The notes under the pieces: model-generated
What the model was told of the DNA's origin: nothing
What the model saw: the letters and a program-made list of their open reading frames with translations, nothing else
Database searches by the model: none
Part shown: positions 1 to 7,720 of the stretch, piece by piece
Numbering within the stretch: position 1 is the first letter of the stretch
Layout: every line of letters starts with the position of its first letter
Made by a program: the position numbers and the translations under genes
Source of the DNA: JALYXV01 sp963791545
GTDB taxonomy: Bacteria > Actinomycetota > Acidimicrobiia > Acidimicrobiales > Palsa-688
Reading direction: 5' to 3'
NCBI GenBank assembly: GCA_963791545.1
Contig: CAWBSR010000001.1
Span: 124,001 to 188,000 of the forward strand
DNA: 64,000 bases

Positions 1-111
1 GGAGACCGGGAAGTCCGCCGCCAGCTCCGGCTGATCCTCAGGGACTCCGGGCTGCCGCCGCAGGGCGAGATCTTCGACCGGGCATACGCCTACATCAGCG
101 AGCACTACTGA
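1..111 (+). CDS. C-terminal end of an unidentified protein, cut by the window start
   Basis: Frame 1 is open from the first base to a TGA at 109-111 and gives 36 residues ending in AYAYISEHY. The stretch has normal high-GC codon usage and no internal stop, and the next gene lies on the other strand, so it is probably the tail of a real gene that begins outside the window. There is no recognisable motif and I cannot name a family. It lies in the decaying accessory region, so it could also be part of a relic. Confidence 0.4.
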   Translation, partial: GDREVRRQLRLILRDSGLPPQGEIFDRAYAYISEHY

Positions 112-128
112 GCGGAGGTCGGCCGACC

Positions 129-541
129 CTATCGCCTCTCGGCTTGGGCTCGGATCCGCCGCCGTGTGCTCGAACCGGCGTTGAGCACAGGCGCGATTCG
201 ATTGCCCTGGATCCACACCCGGTGAAGGTATGGCTGGCGACGCAACGCCTCCTGCCAGGCGTCGAAGTGCCGGGTGATGCGTGCGTGTTGGTTCCGAAGG
301 CCGGCGATGTCGCGGTCGAACACGATGACCTCACCGCGTGCACTCCCAGCAAGCCTGACCTGATCCAACGACCCTTGAAATCGCTGTCGATCGTTACTAG
401 GACATGCTCGGTCTGGCCGCACCACTGGGCGATCTCGCCATCTGTCGCCTGGCTTTGACCGGCAAGTGGCCCTCGGTGCTGCGGCAACGCCTCGACGACA
501 TGGGTGATCGGGTACTCGACCATTGCGAGGGCGGCCGCCAC
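129..541 (-). pseudogene. PIN-like (DUF5615-type) toxin gene, frameshifted
   Basis: Two overlapping minus-strand frames together spell one small PIN-like protein. The first half has LSYKVAAALAM, an acidic DGEIAQW stretch and the nuclease-like VTIDSDFKG segment. The second half continues in another frame with EVIVFDRDIAGLRNQ and ITRHFDAW. The switch is near 330-337. The coding sense continues upstream of the GTG at 541 (CLDANLSYKV), back to the end of the DUF433 gene, but no normal start codon is present there. DUF433 and DUF5615 proteins form a known type II toxin-antitoxin arrangement, which fits the adjacency. It is either an inactivated toxin or a sequencing indel. Confidence 0.65.
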
Positions 542-584
542 CTTGTAGCTGAGGTTGGCGTCGAGGCAGAACTGCCGTGGCCGA

Positions 585-1145
585 TCAGTGGGCAGCGGCG
601 TAATCCTTGGCGCCCAGCACCTGCTTCACGCTCAAGCCGTACCACTCCGCCACCTCGGAGGGTGAGCCTTCGGCGAGGTTTGCGACAACGGCTGTCACCG
701 GGACCCGGGTCCATCGCACCACGGGAGCGCCGAACTGCACCGCGGGGTTGATCTCCACCCACGGGCTGAGGGTCCAGCCCATCGCGTGAGGCGGCGAACC
801 CTGGTCGTAGCGGATCTCCCTGGCGAAGGCCTGGATCGCGGGCAGCCACACACGGTGGTTCTTCCGGCGGCCCACGACCTCGGTTGCAATCGGGCCGTCC
901 TCGCCGATCTCCTGCTCCCAGACGCTGGCACCGTCGGTGAAGAACACCTTGTAGGCGAACGGCCTGTCCAAATCCGGGTAGCGGGCACGTAGCCCCTCGT
1001 CGAGCGCCCGGACCTTCTGAAGCGGGACAGGGACCTCCAACGACCGAAAGCGCCCTACGACCTCCAGGCTGACGAGGTCGTCGAAGGAAAGGACGGGTTC
1101 CCCGCGACCTGTCTCGTGAGAGGCATCGGCGAGACCGGTGGACAT
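585..1145 (-). CDS. DUF433 family antitoxin-like protein
   Basis: A 186-residue product from the first ATG. The C-terminal 60 residues form the DUF433 helix-turn-helix (TRVPVTAVVANLAEG followed by EVAEWYGLSVKQV). These proteins usually act as the antitoxin and DNA-binding partner of a PIN-like toxin, and the toxin relic lies directly downstream. The reading frame stays open upstream of the ATG to about 1250 and encodes a MerR-like helix-turn-helix (TFPEAAHILRRI, then VRQLRHWM), so the ATG at 1145 is probably internal. No ATG, GTG or TTG is found before the upstream stop; either the start is unusual or there is an indel near 1255. Family call is good; the start is unresolved. Confidence 0.7.
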   Translation of the reverse strand: MSTGLADASHETGRGEPVLSFDDLVSLEVVGRFRSLEVPVPLQKVRALDEGLRARYPDLDRPFAYKVFFTDGASVWEQEIGEDGPIATEVVGRRKNHRVWLPAIQAFAREIRYDQGSPPHAMGWTLSPWVEINPAVQFGAPVVRWTRVPVTAVVANLAEGSPSEVAEWYGLSVKQVLGAKDYAAAH

Positions 1146-1361
1146 CCAGTGCCGGAGTTGTCGGACCGTGACGGCCCGGTTGATCCTGCGAAGGATGTGG
1201 GCGGCCTCGGGGAACGTGTAGGCACCCTCCCCAAGCTGGGGCGTATCGGCAAATACGGTTGTAACGGTCCTGCACCTCCCGGCCGTGTGTGAAGCCAGCG
1301 TAGATCAGGGTGACCGACCGAGCCGAGGAAAGTCGCTCTGGTGAGGCACGCCAGCACCAGC

Positions 1362-2084
1362 TCAGCCGGTCAGCGCCTTGACGGCGCCCACCCGGGGCCG
1401 GCCGACATCAGCCCAGCGTCCCGCCGCCCGGCCCTCATGGAACCCCGAGGCGCTGCTGGGGGCCGACAAGCGGCGTCCGGCCCGCAGGCGGGGGAAGGCA
1501 GCGGCCACCCGGGCGAGCACGGCTTCGTCGTCACGCACGACGGCCAGGGCGACCGAGCGGCCCGTTGCGGCCTCCACCTCGGAGGTGACCTCGGCCCGGC
1601 GCTCGGCCAGGCGCTCCCGCAAAGCGACGGTGAACCCGGCGTAGAAGCTGACCCCCCAGGAACGGCGGTGCGGCTTGTCGCCCAGGGCCTGCCAGGCACC
1701 GAGCATCTCGCGATCGAGCTGGACAAGCAGGCTCGTGTAGAGGACGGTGAGGCACTCGACTTCGGACTTGAAGCCGAAGACGTGACAGGTGGTCAAGTCC
1801 CCGTCGGAGGAGGTGACAAGTTGGCAGCCGTGGCAGCGGGCCACCACGCCGAGCAACGTCGTCTTGCGTAGCGCGTAGGGAGCCTCCATGCGGATCCTGC
1901 GCTGCACCACCTCGCGCCGCCGGGCGCCCTGAGCGCCGCGCTGCGCCAGCATCGCCTCGTCGAGGCAGTAACGCATCATCAACTCCGACGCCTTGGCCGA
2001 GAACGCCTCGGCCTCCTCGGGATATTCGGTCGACTCCGCCTTGGCCAGCAAAGCCCGGACCTGGACCAGCTTGTTGTCTCGCAT
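1362..2084 (-). CDS. DUF2786 domain protein
   Basis: 240 residues from an ATG at 2084. The N-terminus has the DUF2786 signature: a lysine-leucine start, LLAKAEST, EEAEAFSAKASELM and the RYCLDEA helix. The middle (VARCHGCQLV and a Cys-His pair in TTCHVFGF) resembles phage and plasmid DUF2786 proteins that carry a C-terminal DUF7168-like domain. Function is unknown in the family; such genes are common on mobile elements, matching the surrounding region. The product appears full length, unlike its neighbours. Probably soluble and cytoplasmic, with no signal peptide or membrane segment. Confidence 0.7.
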   Translation of the reverse strand: MRDNKLVQVRALLAKAESTEYPEEAEAFSAKASELMMRYCLDEAMLAQRGAQGARRREVVQRRIRMEAPYALRKTTLLGVVARCHGCQLVTSSDGDLTTCHVFGFKSEVECLTVLYTSLLVQLDREMLGAWQALGDKPHRRSWGVSFYAGFTVALRERLAERRAEVTSEVEAATGRSVALAVVRDDEAVLARVAAAFPRLRAGRRLSAPSSASGFHEGRAAGRWADVGRPRVGAVKALTG

Positions 2085-2095
2085 CTATCGCCTTC

Positions 2096-2598
2096 CTATG
2101 GTCTGCCCTGTGACCCGGGGTGCCCGGGGACAAGACAGATTCCAACCGGCGTCCTTTCCGACGCTCGGGTCCGGGCCGGGTCGAACCAGTCCAGCCCGCC
2201 GAAGCGGGCGAAGCCCCGATCGGCGGTCGCCAGGCGGCACCCATGCGCCTTGGCCAGGGCGACCAGCCAGGCGTCGGGCAGCAGGTTGGCCCGTAGCTGG
2301 GCGTCGTCGTCGACCAGGGCGGCGAAGGTCGACCACACCGAGTCGCTCCCCGACACCCACCGGCGCCGCGCCGCCCCGCACAGCGCATCGGCGAAGGCAA
2401 GGGCATGGCCGGCCGGTGCCGGGTCGGCGTAGATGCGGGGATTGGTGACGATGCGCAGGAATCCGGTGAGCGTCGCTTCGCTGAGGGCCAGCTACTTGGC
2501 TCCGCTCACCACGTCGGTCAGACAGTTGGCGTAGCGTAGGTGGGGGCCGACTCCCGACGGTAGGCCTACACCAAGACGTTGATGTCGGGCAGGACCAT
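2096..2598 (-). pseudogene. VapC-type PIN domain toxin relic with two amber stops and a frameshift
   Basis: The ATG at 2596-2598 begins MVLPDINVLV, the typical VapC strand with the first catalytic Asp. A TAG follows immediately, the frame shifts about 45 bases later, and a second TAG follows the GAK residues. Beyond it the frame is open and reads as the rest of a PIN protein: LALSEATLTGFLRIVTNPR, then LLPDAWLVALAKAHGC and LATADRGFARF with the C-terminal Asp residues. At least three independent lesions make this a dead gene rather than a sequencing slip. No intact VapB is recognisable upstream. Confidence 0.75.
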
Positions 2599-2872
2599 CG
2601 CCGGGCGCTGTCGGCGTTTTCGAGGACCGCCTCCCGTCGCCGAGTTCGACGAGAACCATGCCGTCGGGGTTGCCATAGCTGGGCAGCTCGACAACTGCGA
2701 CCGGTGCATTGGGGGAACGCCTTCATTTCCTACGTGCCGTATGCCAGGTTCACATCCCCCCGTCGAAGCGGGGTCCGCCCGAACGACTCCCACCTACCGC
2801 CCTCGGGTCGACCGCTGACATGAACGGCGCGAGTCCGGGCACATCGATTGTCTGGTCCGAACGGGGCGACCG

Positions 2873-4243
2873 CTATCCGACCTTTTCGTTGCGTGACTTG
2901 GCGGCCTCAACCATTACCGCTCCGAGGACAAGGAGTACTAGTCCGAGTGCAAGAGCACGGAGGCTGTCGGCGCCAGTGAGTGCCAGTCCACGCCCGCTGG
3001 TGGTAGACGTGATGCCAGTCAGGGTGGTAGTGGTCGTCGCCCCAGCCACCGTAGTTGTCGAGGTCCCGACGACCCTGGTGGTGGTCGTGGCCCCGACGAC
3101 CCTGGTGGTGGTCGTGGCCCCGACGACCCTGGTGGTGGTCGTGGACGTGGGCACCGTCGTGGACGTGGGCACCGTCGTGGACGTGGGCACCGTCGTGGAC
3201 GTGGGCACCGTCGTGGACGTGGGCACCGTCGTGGACGTGGGCACCGTCGTGGACGTGGGCACCGTCGTGGACGTGGGCACCGTCGTGGACGTGGGCACCG
3301 TCGTGGACGTGGGCACCGTCGTGGACGTGGGCACCGTCGTGGACGTGGGCACCGTCGTGGACGTGGGCACCGTCGTGGACGTGGGCACCGTCGTGGACGT
3401 GGGCACCGTCGTGGACGTGGGCACCGTCGTGGACGTGGGCACCGTCGTGGACGTGGGCACCGTCGTGGACGTGGGCACCGTCGTGGACGTGGGCACCGTC
3501 GTGGACGTGGTGGTGGGCGTCGAGCACAATGGCCTTGACACCATGTTGCTGTCCAAAGTGACGGCACCGTTCCGGGCCAGCAGTCGACCCTGCACGGTTG
3601 CGTTCGTGTTGGCGGTTATCGACGTCAAGGCGAGGATGGTCCCGATGAATGTCGAACCGACTCCGAGAGTCGCCGAACTTCCCACCTGCCAGAAGACGTT
3701 ACAGGCTTGGGCGCCGTTGATGAGTCCCACGCTGCTATTGGTTGCGGTGATGAGGGTTGAACCCGCCTGAAAGATGAATACCGCGTCTGGGTTACCTTGG
3801 GCGTCGAGGGTAAGGGCCCCGGTGATCGCAAGCGAGGTTGGCGAGGTGTAGACGCCAGGGGGCAGGGTCAACCCGCCTAGGTCTGTCGGCCCGGTGAACG
3901 TGGTGGTTGGTGCTCGTCCAGCCGCGTCGTTGTAGGCGATGGTCAGGTCCGCTTGGGCGTTGCATGCCACAGCATCGTCGGCGTGGATCGTTCCAGGCGG
4001 ATTGACCGTCGGGGATCCTGTGATGGCGGGAGTCGGACAGGTGCCCAGGTCACCGTTTACGACGGTGGTTCCGGTGTTGGTCACGCCGGCGCCAGCCAGC
4101 ACGGCAAAGCTTCCGGCGGTCCCGAGGTTCACTGCTCCCCCCCCGGCTGCGCCAGCGACGCTCGCAGCGATGAGACCGCCCAGGCAGACCGCAGCGGCGA
4201 CGGCCACTAATGAAATCTTTCGTGTTTTCTGGGCCCGTTGCAT
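2873..4243 (-). CDS. Ice-binding-like (DUF3494) surface protein with Thr/Pro repeat stalk and LAxTG-type anchor
   Basis: 456 residues from the ATG at 4241-4243. This start is chosen because a signal peptide follows at once (basic QRAQKTRK, then a hydrophobic VAVAAAVCLGGLIAASVAGA stretch); the frame extends 94 codons further upstream without protein character. Residues about 35-235 form a DUF3494 ice-binding-like beta-solenoid (NLGTAGSFAVLAG near the start, GALTLDAQGNPDAVFIFQ in the middle, LARNGAVTLDSN at the end). A stalk of about 20 TSTTVP hexapeptides and three TTTTRVVGA units follows. The C-terminus has LALTG, a membrane helix and a basic tail, which is a sortase signal of the LAxTG (class E) kind. 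DUF3494 proteins bind ice or act as adhesins; which applies here is not visible. Confidence 0.85.
   Translation of the reverse strand: MQRAQKTRKISLVAVAAAVCLGGLIAASVAGAAGGGAVNLGTAGSFAVLAGAGVTNTGTTVVNGDLGTCPTPAITGSPTVNPPGTIHADDAVACNAQADLTIAYNDAAGRAPTTTFTGPTDLGGLTLPPGVYTSPTSLAITGALTLDAQGNPDAVFIFQAGSTLITATNSSVGLINGAQACNVFWQVGSSATLGVGSTFIGTILALTSITANTNATVQGRLLARNGAVTLDSNMVSRPLCSTPTTTSTTVPTSTTVPTSTTVPTSTTVPTSTTVPTSTTVPTSTTVPTSTTVPTSTTVPTSTTVPTSTTVPTSTTVPTSTTVPTSTTVPTSTTVPTSTTVPTSTTVPTSTTVPTSTTVPTSTTVPTSTTTTRVVGATTTTRVVGATTTTRVVGTSTTTVAGATTTTTLTGITSTTSGRGLALTGADSLRALALGLVLLVLGAVMVEAAKSRNEKVG
3067..3147 (-). repeat. Three tandem 27-bp units inside the surface-protein gene
   Basis: Three adjacent copies of a 27-bp unit, each encoding TTTTRVVGA on the minus strand, at 3067-3093, 3094-3120 and 3121-3147. 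The first two are identical and the third diverges only at its end, where it merges with the 18-bp array. Confidence 0.9.
3141..3500 (-). repeat. Perfect 18-bp tandem array, 20 copies
   Basis: The unit gtggacgtgggcaccgtc (plus-strand reading) is repeated exactly 20 times without a visible mismatch (360 bp / 18). On the minus strand it encodes the TSTTVP hexapeptide of the surface-protein stalk. Identical copies imply recent expansion or frequent recombination. Several other frames through the array are also open and give long false reading frames on both strands. Confidence 0.95.
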
Positions 4244-4432
4244 CGCGCCGGGCTCGCGCCGCTTGGAATCGGGTAGCTCTCGGATAGCGACGACGGTACA
4301 CCCCGGACAAGGAACCAAAGAATTAGGTTGCCAGCGCAAGTTTATTGGATCGGATCTTCCCTGGCCGGGGCCCCAATTCGGGCGCTCGGCGTACTCAGTT
4401 AGCGGGGTCCAGCACCTGAAAGCGAGGATCGT

Positions 4433-4726
4433 GTAGACAAGGGAATTCCGACTGACGACATTCCTTCGGGCCCTGAGCGAGCGACTCCGGTCGAGGAGCT
4501 GGCGGCCGAGAACTTTCGGCTGCACCGGTTGGTTGATTTGCAGGCCGAACGGATCGGCGAGTTGGAGAAGCTGATCGAGGAAGTCCGTCGGGGCGGAAAA
4601 CGCCAGGCGGCCCCGTTCTCCAAGGGCAACCCCGACGGCGACACCAAGGTCGTCGATCGGCGGCGAGCCGGCAGTGTCCTACTCATTTCGGGTGACAACG
4701 ATCTCCGACGTGAGGACGGAGAATAG
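4433..4726 (+). pseudogene. N-terminal scrap of an IS66-family transposase
   Basis: The open frame through 4433-4726 carries the leucine-rich coiled-coil and the phrase GKRQAAPFSKG that mark the N-terminus of IS66-type transposases (ELAAENFRLHRLV, AERIGELEKLIEEV, then the GKRQAAPFSKG motif at 4594-4626). After about 60 residues similarity to a transposase ends and the frame stops at 4726. None of the zinc-binding or DDE catalytic regions follows. It is a truncated insertion-sequence remnant. The 270 bases after it hold nothing I can recognise. Confidence 0.65.
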
Positions 4727-4995
4727 GGAAGTCTTTCACCGCCACGGGGACGCGCTGGCAGACAGTGCCGCGGTAATGGACGGCCTGGAAGGTCACCAGA
4801 GCGACTCGTAGGCCGCCCGACAAGGGCGACCATGTGACGGTTGAACTTGTCCTGCTCCTCTGCAAGGTAGGCAGCCTTGCCCCTGCCAGATGTCGATCCC
4901 GAACCGGGGGTACAGATCCAATGTCGTGGGCGTCGTATCGCAGCCGGCGGACCTAGGTTGTCCGACTTGACCATCGGGTGAAGGAGGCGTGAGAA

Positions 4996-5260
4996 ATGGC
5001 TCTAATGTTGATTGCGCGGTTCGACGGCAAACGTCGCCGAGCTGATTCAGGCGTACGACATAGCCCACGCGCAGATGATGAGTCAAGGCGGCGCAACGGG
5101 CGTTGGTGAGCTGCGCCGCTACTGAGCGACCGACGAAAGCGCCGTGTACATTATCGGTGCCTGGGAGTCGGAGCGAGGGTGCGTGCTCGTTGGGCCAGCA
5201 AGGAGTTCGAGGACATCTTGTCGTCCGTCGGTTTCCCTTCGCCCAGCGGTGGTGAACGGA
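4996..5260 (+). pseudogene. Small ABM-like (dimeric alpha-beta barrel) protein, disrupted
   Basis: An AAGGAGG ribosome site at 4981-4987 precedes the ATG at 4996. Joining frames gives one small protein: MALMLIARFDG, then NVAELIQAYDIAHAQMM, GGATGVGELRRY, a TGA at 5123-5125, ATDESAVYIIGAWESE, then in a third frame RVRARWASKEFEDIL. This has the size and pattern of antibiotic-biosynthesis-monooxygenase-like or related dimeric barrel proteins. Lesions seen are a frameshift near 5029, the in-frame stop and a frameshift near 5172. The good ribosome site suggests recent inactivation. Substrate unknown. Confidence 0.55.
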
Positions 5261-5278
5261 GCAGGCAACGGCGTCGGC

Positions 5279-5973
5279 CTATGTGGTGGCGGTCTTGGCG
5301 CCGATGCCGAGCAGGTCGGCGACTATCGCGGCTGGCGAGGTGGGCCAGGGCGGCGGTTCGGGCGGTGAGGTGTAGATCCCGAGGTCCCGGAGGCGGTGCT
5401 GAGCATGTTGGAGTGCAGATGGCGGCCGGGATGGTGGCCGGGGAAGAGCCAGTCGATGTTCCCGCGAGTTTGGCGGCGGTGGTGGTAGCAGTGCTTTTGA
5501 CGTGGTTGTCCATGGGTGCGGGTAGGCGGATGGGGTGACGCCGAGGCGCATCGCCACAGCGGTGGCGGTGATGGTCACGTCCCCAGCGGCCGTCGCCGAA
5601 CACGACGTTGGGGTGCCCGTTGTCGATGCGGGGCGCGTAGTCGAGCCCGGATGGTGCCACGCGTTGGCGGGTCGCCCAGGTGAGGAATGGGCGGGCGGCC
5701 TGGCAGCGGCTCGGCGGTCCGGTGGCGCCCCAGGCGTCAAGGTCGCTTGTCGGCAGAAAGCCGATCGCCCGGCCGCATGCCGCGAGGAATCGCAAGAAAC
5801 TGGTGGTCACTTTGAGTTTGGACTTGGCGCCGTTGTGGGCATTGTCGGGCAGGGCGCCAGCGGGCGCAGCGGCCCTTCTCGTAGAGGCAGTTCTCGGTCC
5901 CGCACGTCCGGCAGGAAGCAAGCGGCAGAATGGCCCCCGCCCCGACCTGGCGCGGTGCCACCGCCGTTGCCAC
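5279..5973 (-). pseudogene. Integrase-like (tyrosine recombinase family) gene, frameshifted
   Basis: Minus-strand segments in different frames resemble a family of actinobacterial site-specific integrase-like proteins. In order: a cysteine motif CRTCGTEN..YEKGRCAR; a middle part (SFLRFLAACGRAIGFL, DLDAWGATGPPSRC, FLTWATRQRVAP); and a C-terminal LRDLGI and VADLLGIGAKTATT. At least two frame changes are needed, so it is inactive. It begins about 80 bp from a tRNA 3' fragment, the usual place for an integrase. No confident catalytic Arg-His-Arg-Tyr set can be traced, so the family call rests on overall pattern. Confidence 0.5.
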
Positions 5974-6051
5974 TGGGGCAGACTTGGGGGGTGTCCAGGA
6001 GACAAAAGCCCAGGTGACGGACGCCCCTGGACCCCTCTGGACCCCCTTCCA

Positions 6052-6098
6052 GGCGCCTTGTAAGCGTCAGGTCGTGGGTTCGAGTCCCACCTCGGGCT
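6052..6098 (+). other. 3' part of a tRNA-Thr(TGU); candidate attachment site
   Basis: The sequence folds as the 3' half of a tRNA. The anticodon stem is ggcgc/gcgtc (6052-6056 and 6064-6068) around the loop cttgtaa, anticodon TGT. The variable segment is aggtc. The T arm is gtggg-ttcgagt-cccac (6074-6090) and the acceptor strand is ctcgggc (6091-6097). The matching 5' part (acceptor gcccgag, D arm) is absent upstream. Integrating elements that use tRNA 3' ends leave exactly such a fragment at their far end, so the element would lie to the left, with the intact tRNA beyond base 1. Confidence 0.7.
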
Positions 6099-6293
6099 CG
6101 CCTCCTCGGGCTCGCCCCTTGCCCCACGCGGTGCAAGCATCCCCCGGCCCGCAAGCGGTCCGGGCGCCATGAAGAGAGGCGAAGAGGCGTCGCGATCGCG
6201 GATAGCGGGGGTTCGATGCCGGGTCGCATTGGGCGACGCCACGTACTAACCGCCACCGGCTCGCCGCTGGTCCTACCACCTCCCCGGTCCTGG

Positions 6294-7643
6294 CTACCTT
6301 CTCTGAGCCGCCACGACCCGGTCGTAGGCGTCATGGACGTCCCGGCGGTCGTTTTTCTCCGACACTGACTCCTCGCTCGCCCGCAGCAGCATGTCGGCGT
6401 GGCAGATAAGCGTCTCCCGCTGCTCGACGGTCGTCACGTACTGCATGATCTTCTCGAGGTTCTGCAGCTGGCGTATCAAAACGGCGGGCATACCCCGGCC
6501 GGCCTGGCGGATCTTGTCGAAAGCACCCTTCACCAGGCGCGGGTAGGTGATGACAGGGTCGATGAGGCGGACCTGGCCCTGCCGGTCGCGGTAGATCCCG
6601 TCGGGCAGGGGGCGAGCCGAGACCTTGCACAAGCCATCGCCCAGCCAGTCGATGCAGTTGAGAGCGGTGAAGGTGTCGTTCACGGCCGGTGACAGGGCCC
6701 GCAGGGCTATCTCCACCAGCTGATCGGCGGCGAAGCCCAAGTCCTGAGTCAAGGTCCGATGGGGCCCCACGACATGGGCCCGGCGCAACGCCCGGGCTAC
6801 TTCAGGCGCCGCCTCGGCGGGCCACACCACTGCGAGAGGTAGGCCCTCGACGAGGAAATGCCCGGGCCGGTTCAGGAGGCGGATGACGGCGTTTGCTGAA
6901 GCCGCGATCCGTATCAGACGGTCGTGGCCGACCGCCTGGAGGAACCCGCTCCCCGTGGCGGGAACCGTCGCCCCGTCGCCGCTCATCCGCACCATGAGTT
7001 CCGGCACCGACAGACCCGCGTGGCCGGGGGCGGGGCCGAGCTCCGCCTGCTCCACGAACAGATCAGCGACGGTGCTTTGGAAATCGCCCGCGATAGTCGC
7101 CACCACCGACGTCAGCTGAATGGCATGAGCAACATGGTGGATGAAGTAGATCAGCACCACGACGCTGCCCAGAGTCAGGGCCAGGGCTACCGTGATCGAA
7201 AGGGCGGGGACGAACGCCCGGGCCCCCTGGCTCGACACCGACCCGAGGGTGAGGAGCGAGTAGACGAAGGTGGCGACGAAGGCGCCCAGGGTGAACTGGG
7301 TGCCCCGGTCACGGATGAAGTTGCGCAGCATCCGGGGCCCGAACTGCTGTGATGCCAGCGTCAGGGCCAGGATGGTGATGCTGAAGACCACCCCGGCGAC
7401 GGTGATCACGGCGGCCGCGATGCCGATCAGGACCTGGCGGGCGGCATCGGCACTGTCGGTGTTGAGCACGCCGGGGAGATGCAGCGCCCCGTCGGCCGCG
7501 GCCCGGTCGATCGCATAGGTGGCCGCGAACAGCGCCGCGGCCCCCACGACCATGACCGTGGGGAACAGCCACAAGGTGGTCCGCAACGCTTCGCGCCGCC
7601 AGTCGGGCGCCCGGCGGCGCCGGCTCAGCTTGCTTTTGGGCAT
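6294..7643 (-). CDS. DUF2254 membrane protein
   Basis: 449 residues; the ATG at 7641-7643 is chosen because AGGAGA lies 6-7 bases upstream. The N-terminal 190 residues carry four hydrophobic helices (LWLFPTVMVVGAAALF, GIAAAVITVAGVVFSITILAL, FTLGAFVATFVYSLLTL, ALALTLGSVVVLIYFIHH). They include the family hallmark SITILALTLASQQFGPRMLRNFIRD split over two helices. The long cytoplasmic C-terminal domain has ALRALSPAVNDTFTA, also typical. The family is a widespread predicted membrane protein of unknown function, sometimes suggested to be a channel. Downstream lies the tRNA fragment; upstream, in the same orientation, is the BASS-type gene. Confidence 0.85.
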   Translation of the reverse strand: MPKSKLSRRRRAPDWRREALRTTLWLFPTVMVVGAAALFAATYAIDRAAADGALHLPGVLNTDSADAARQVLIGIAAAVITVAGVVFSITILALTLASQQFGPRMLRNFIRDRGTQFTLGAFVATFVYSLLTLGSVSSQGARAFVPALSITVALALTLGSVVVLIYFIHHVAHAIQLTSVVATIAGDFQSTVADLFVEQAELGPAPGHAGLSVPELMVRMSGDGATVPATGSGFLQAVGHDRLIRIAASANAVIRLLNRPGHFLVEGLPLAVVWPAEAAPEVARALRRAHVVGPHRTLTQDLGFAADQLVEIALRALSPAVNDTFTALNCIDWLGDGLCKVSARPLPDGIYRDRQGQVRLIDPVITYPRLVKGAFDKIRQAGRGMPAVLIRQLQNLEKIMQYVTTVEQRETLICHADMLLRASEESVSEKNDRRDVHDAYDRVVAAQRR

Positions 7644-7720
7644 CGAGAGATCTCCTGGATCGCGACAAGTCCCGCCGCCGACCAGGCTTCCCGGCACACC
7701 CTGCGAGAAGGATACCGGCC

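Noticed and set aside
397..1275. 292-codon minus-strand open frame
   Set aside because: Out-of-frame reading across the DUF433 gene; the DUF433 frame has recognisable domain motifs.
2530..2598. Two in-frame TAG codons in VapC as possible stop-codon recoding
   Set aside because: The same gene also has a frameshift, and an intact neighbour (DUF2254) uses TAG as its stop.
2600..2740. Possible N-terminus of an alcohol dehydrogenase-like protein or a VapB antitoxin upstream of the VapC relic
   Set aside because: A short frame reads VELPSYGNPDGMVLVELGDG, but it needs a frameshift and is too short to assign.
3141..3500. Regular repeat array that could be mistaken for CRISPR
   Set aside because: Units of 18 bp follow without spacers and encode a peptide stalk.
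2709..3770. Long plus-strand open frame with VVDVGT repeats, and other frames with HVHDGA or WTWAPS repeats
   Set aside because: They are mirror readings of the 18-bp array; only the minus-strand frame has a signal peptide, a known domain and an anchor.
6091..6117. Second tRNA 3' end suggested by repeated ctcgggctcgcc
   Set aside because: Only the 12-bp acceptor-side sequence is repeated; no T arm precedes the second copy.
5151..6242. 363-codon minus-strand open frame
   Set aside because: It mixes parts of the broken integrase with non-coding sequence and the tRNA fragment; no consistent protein.
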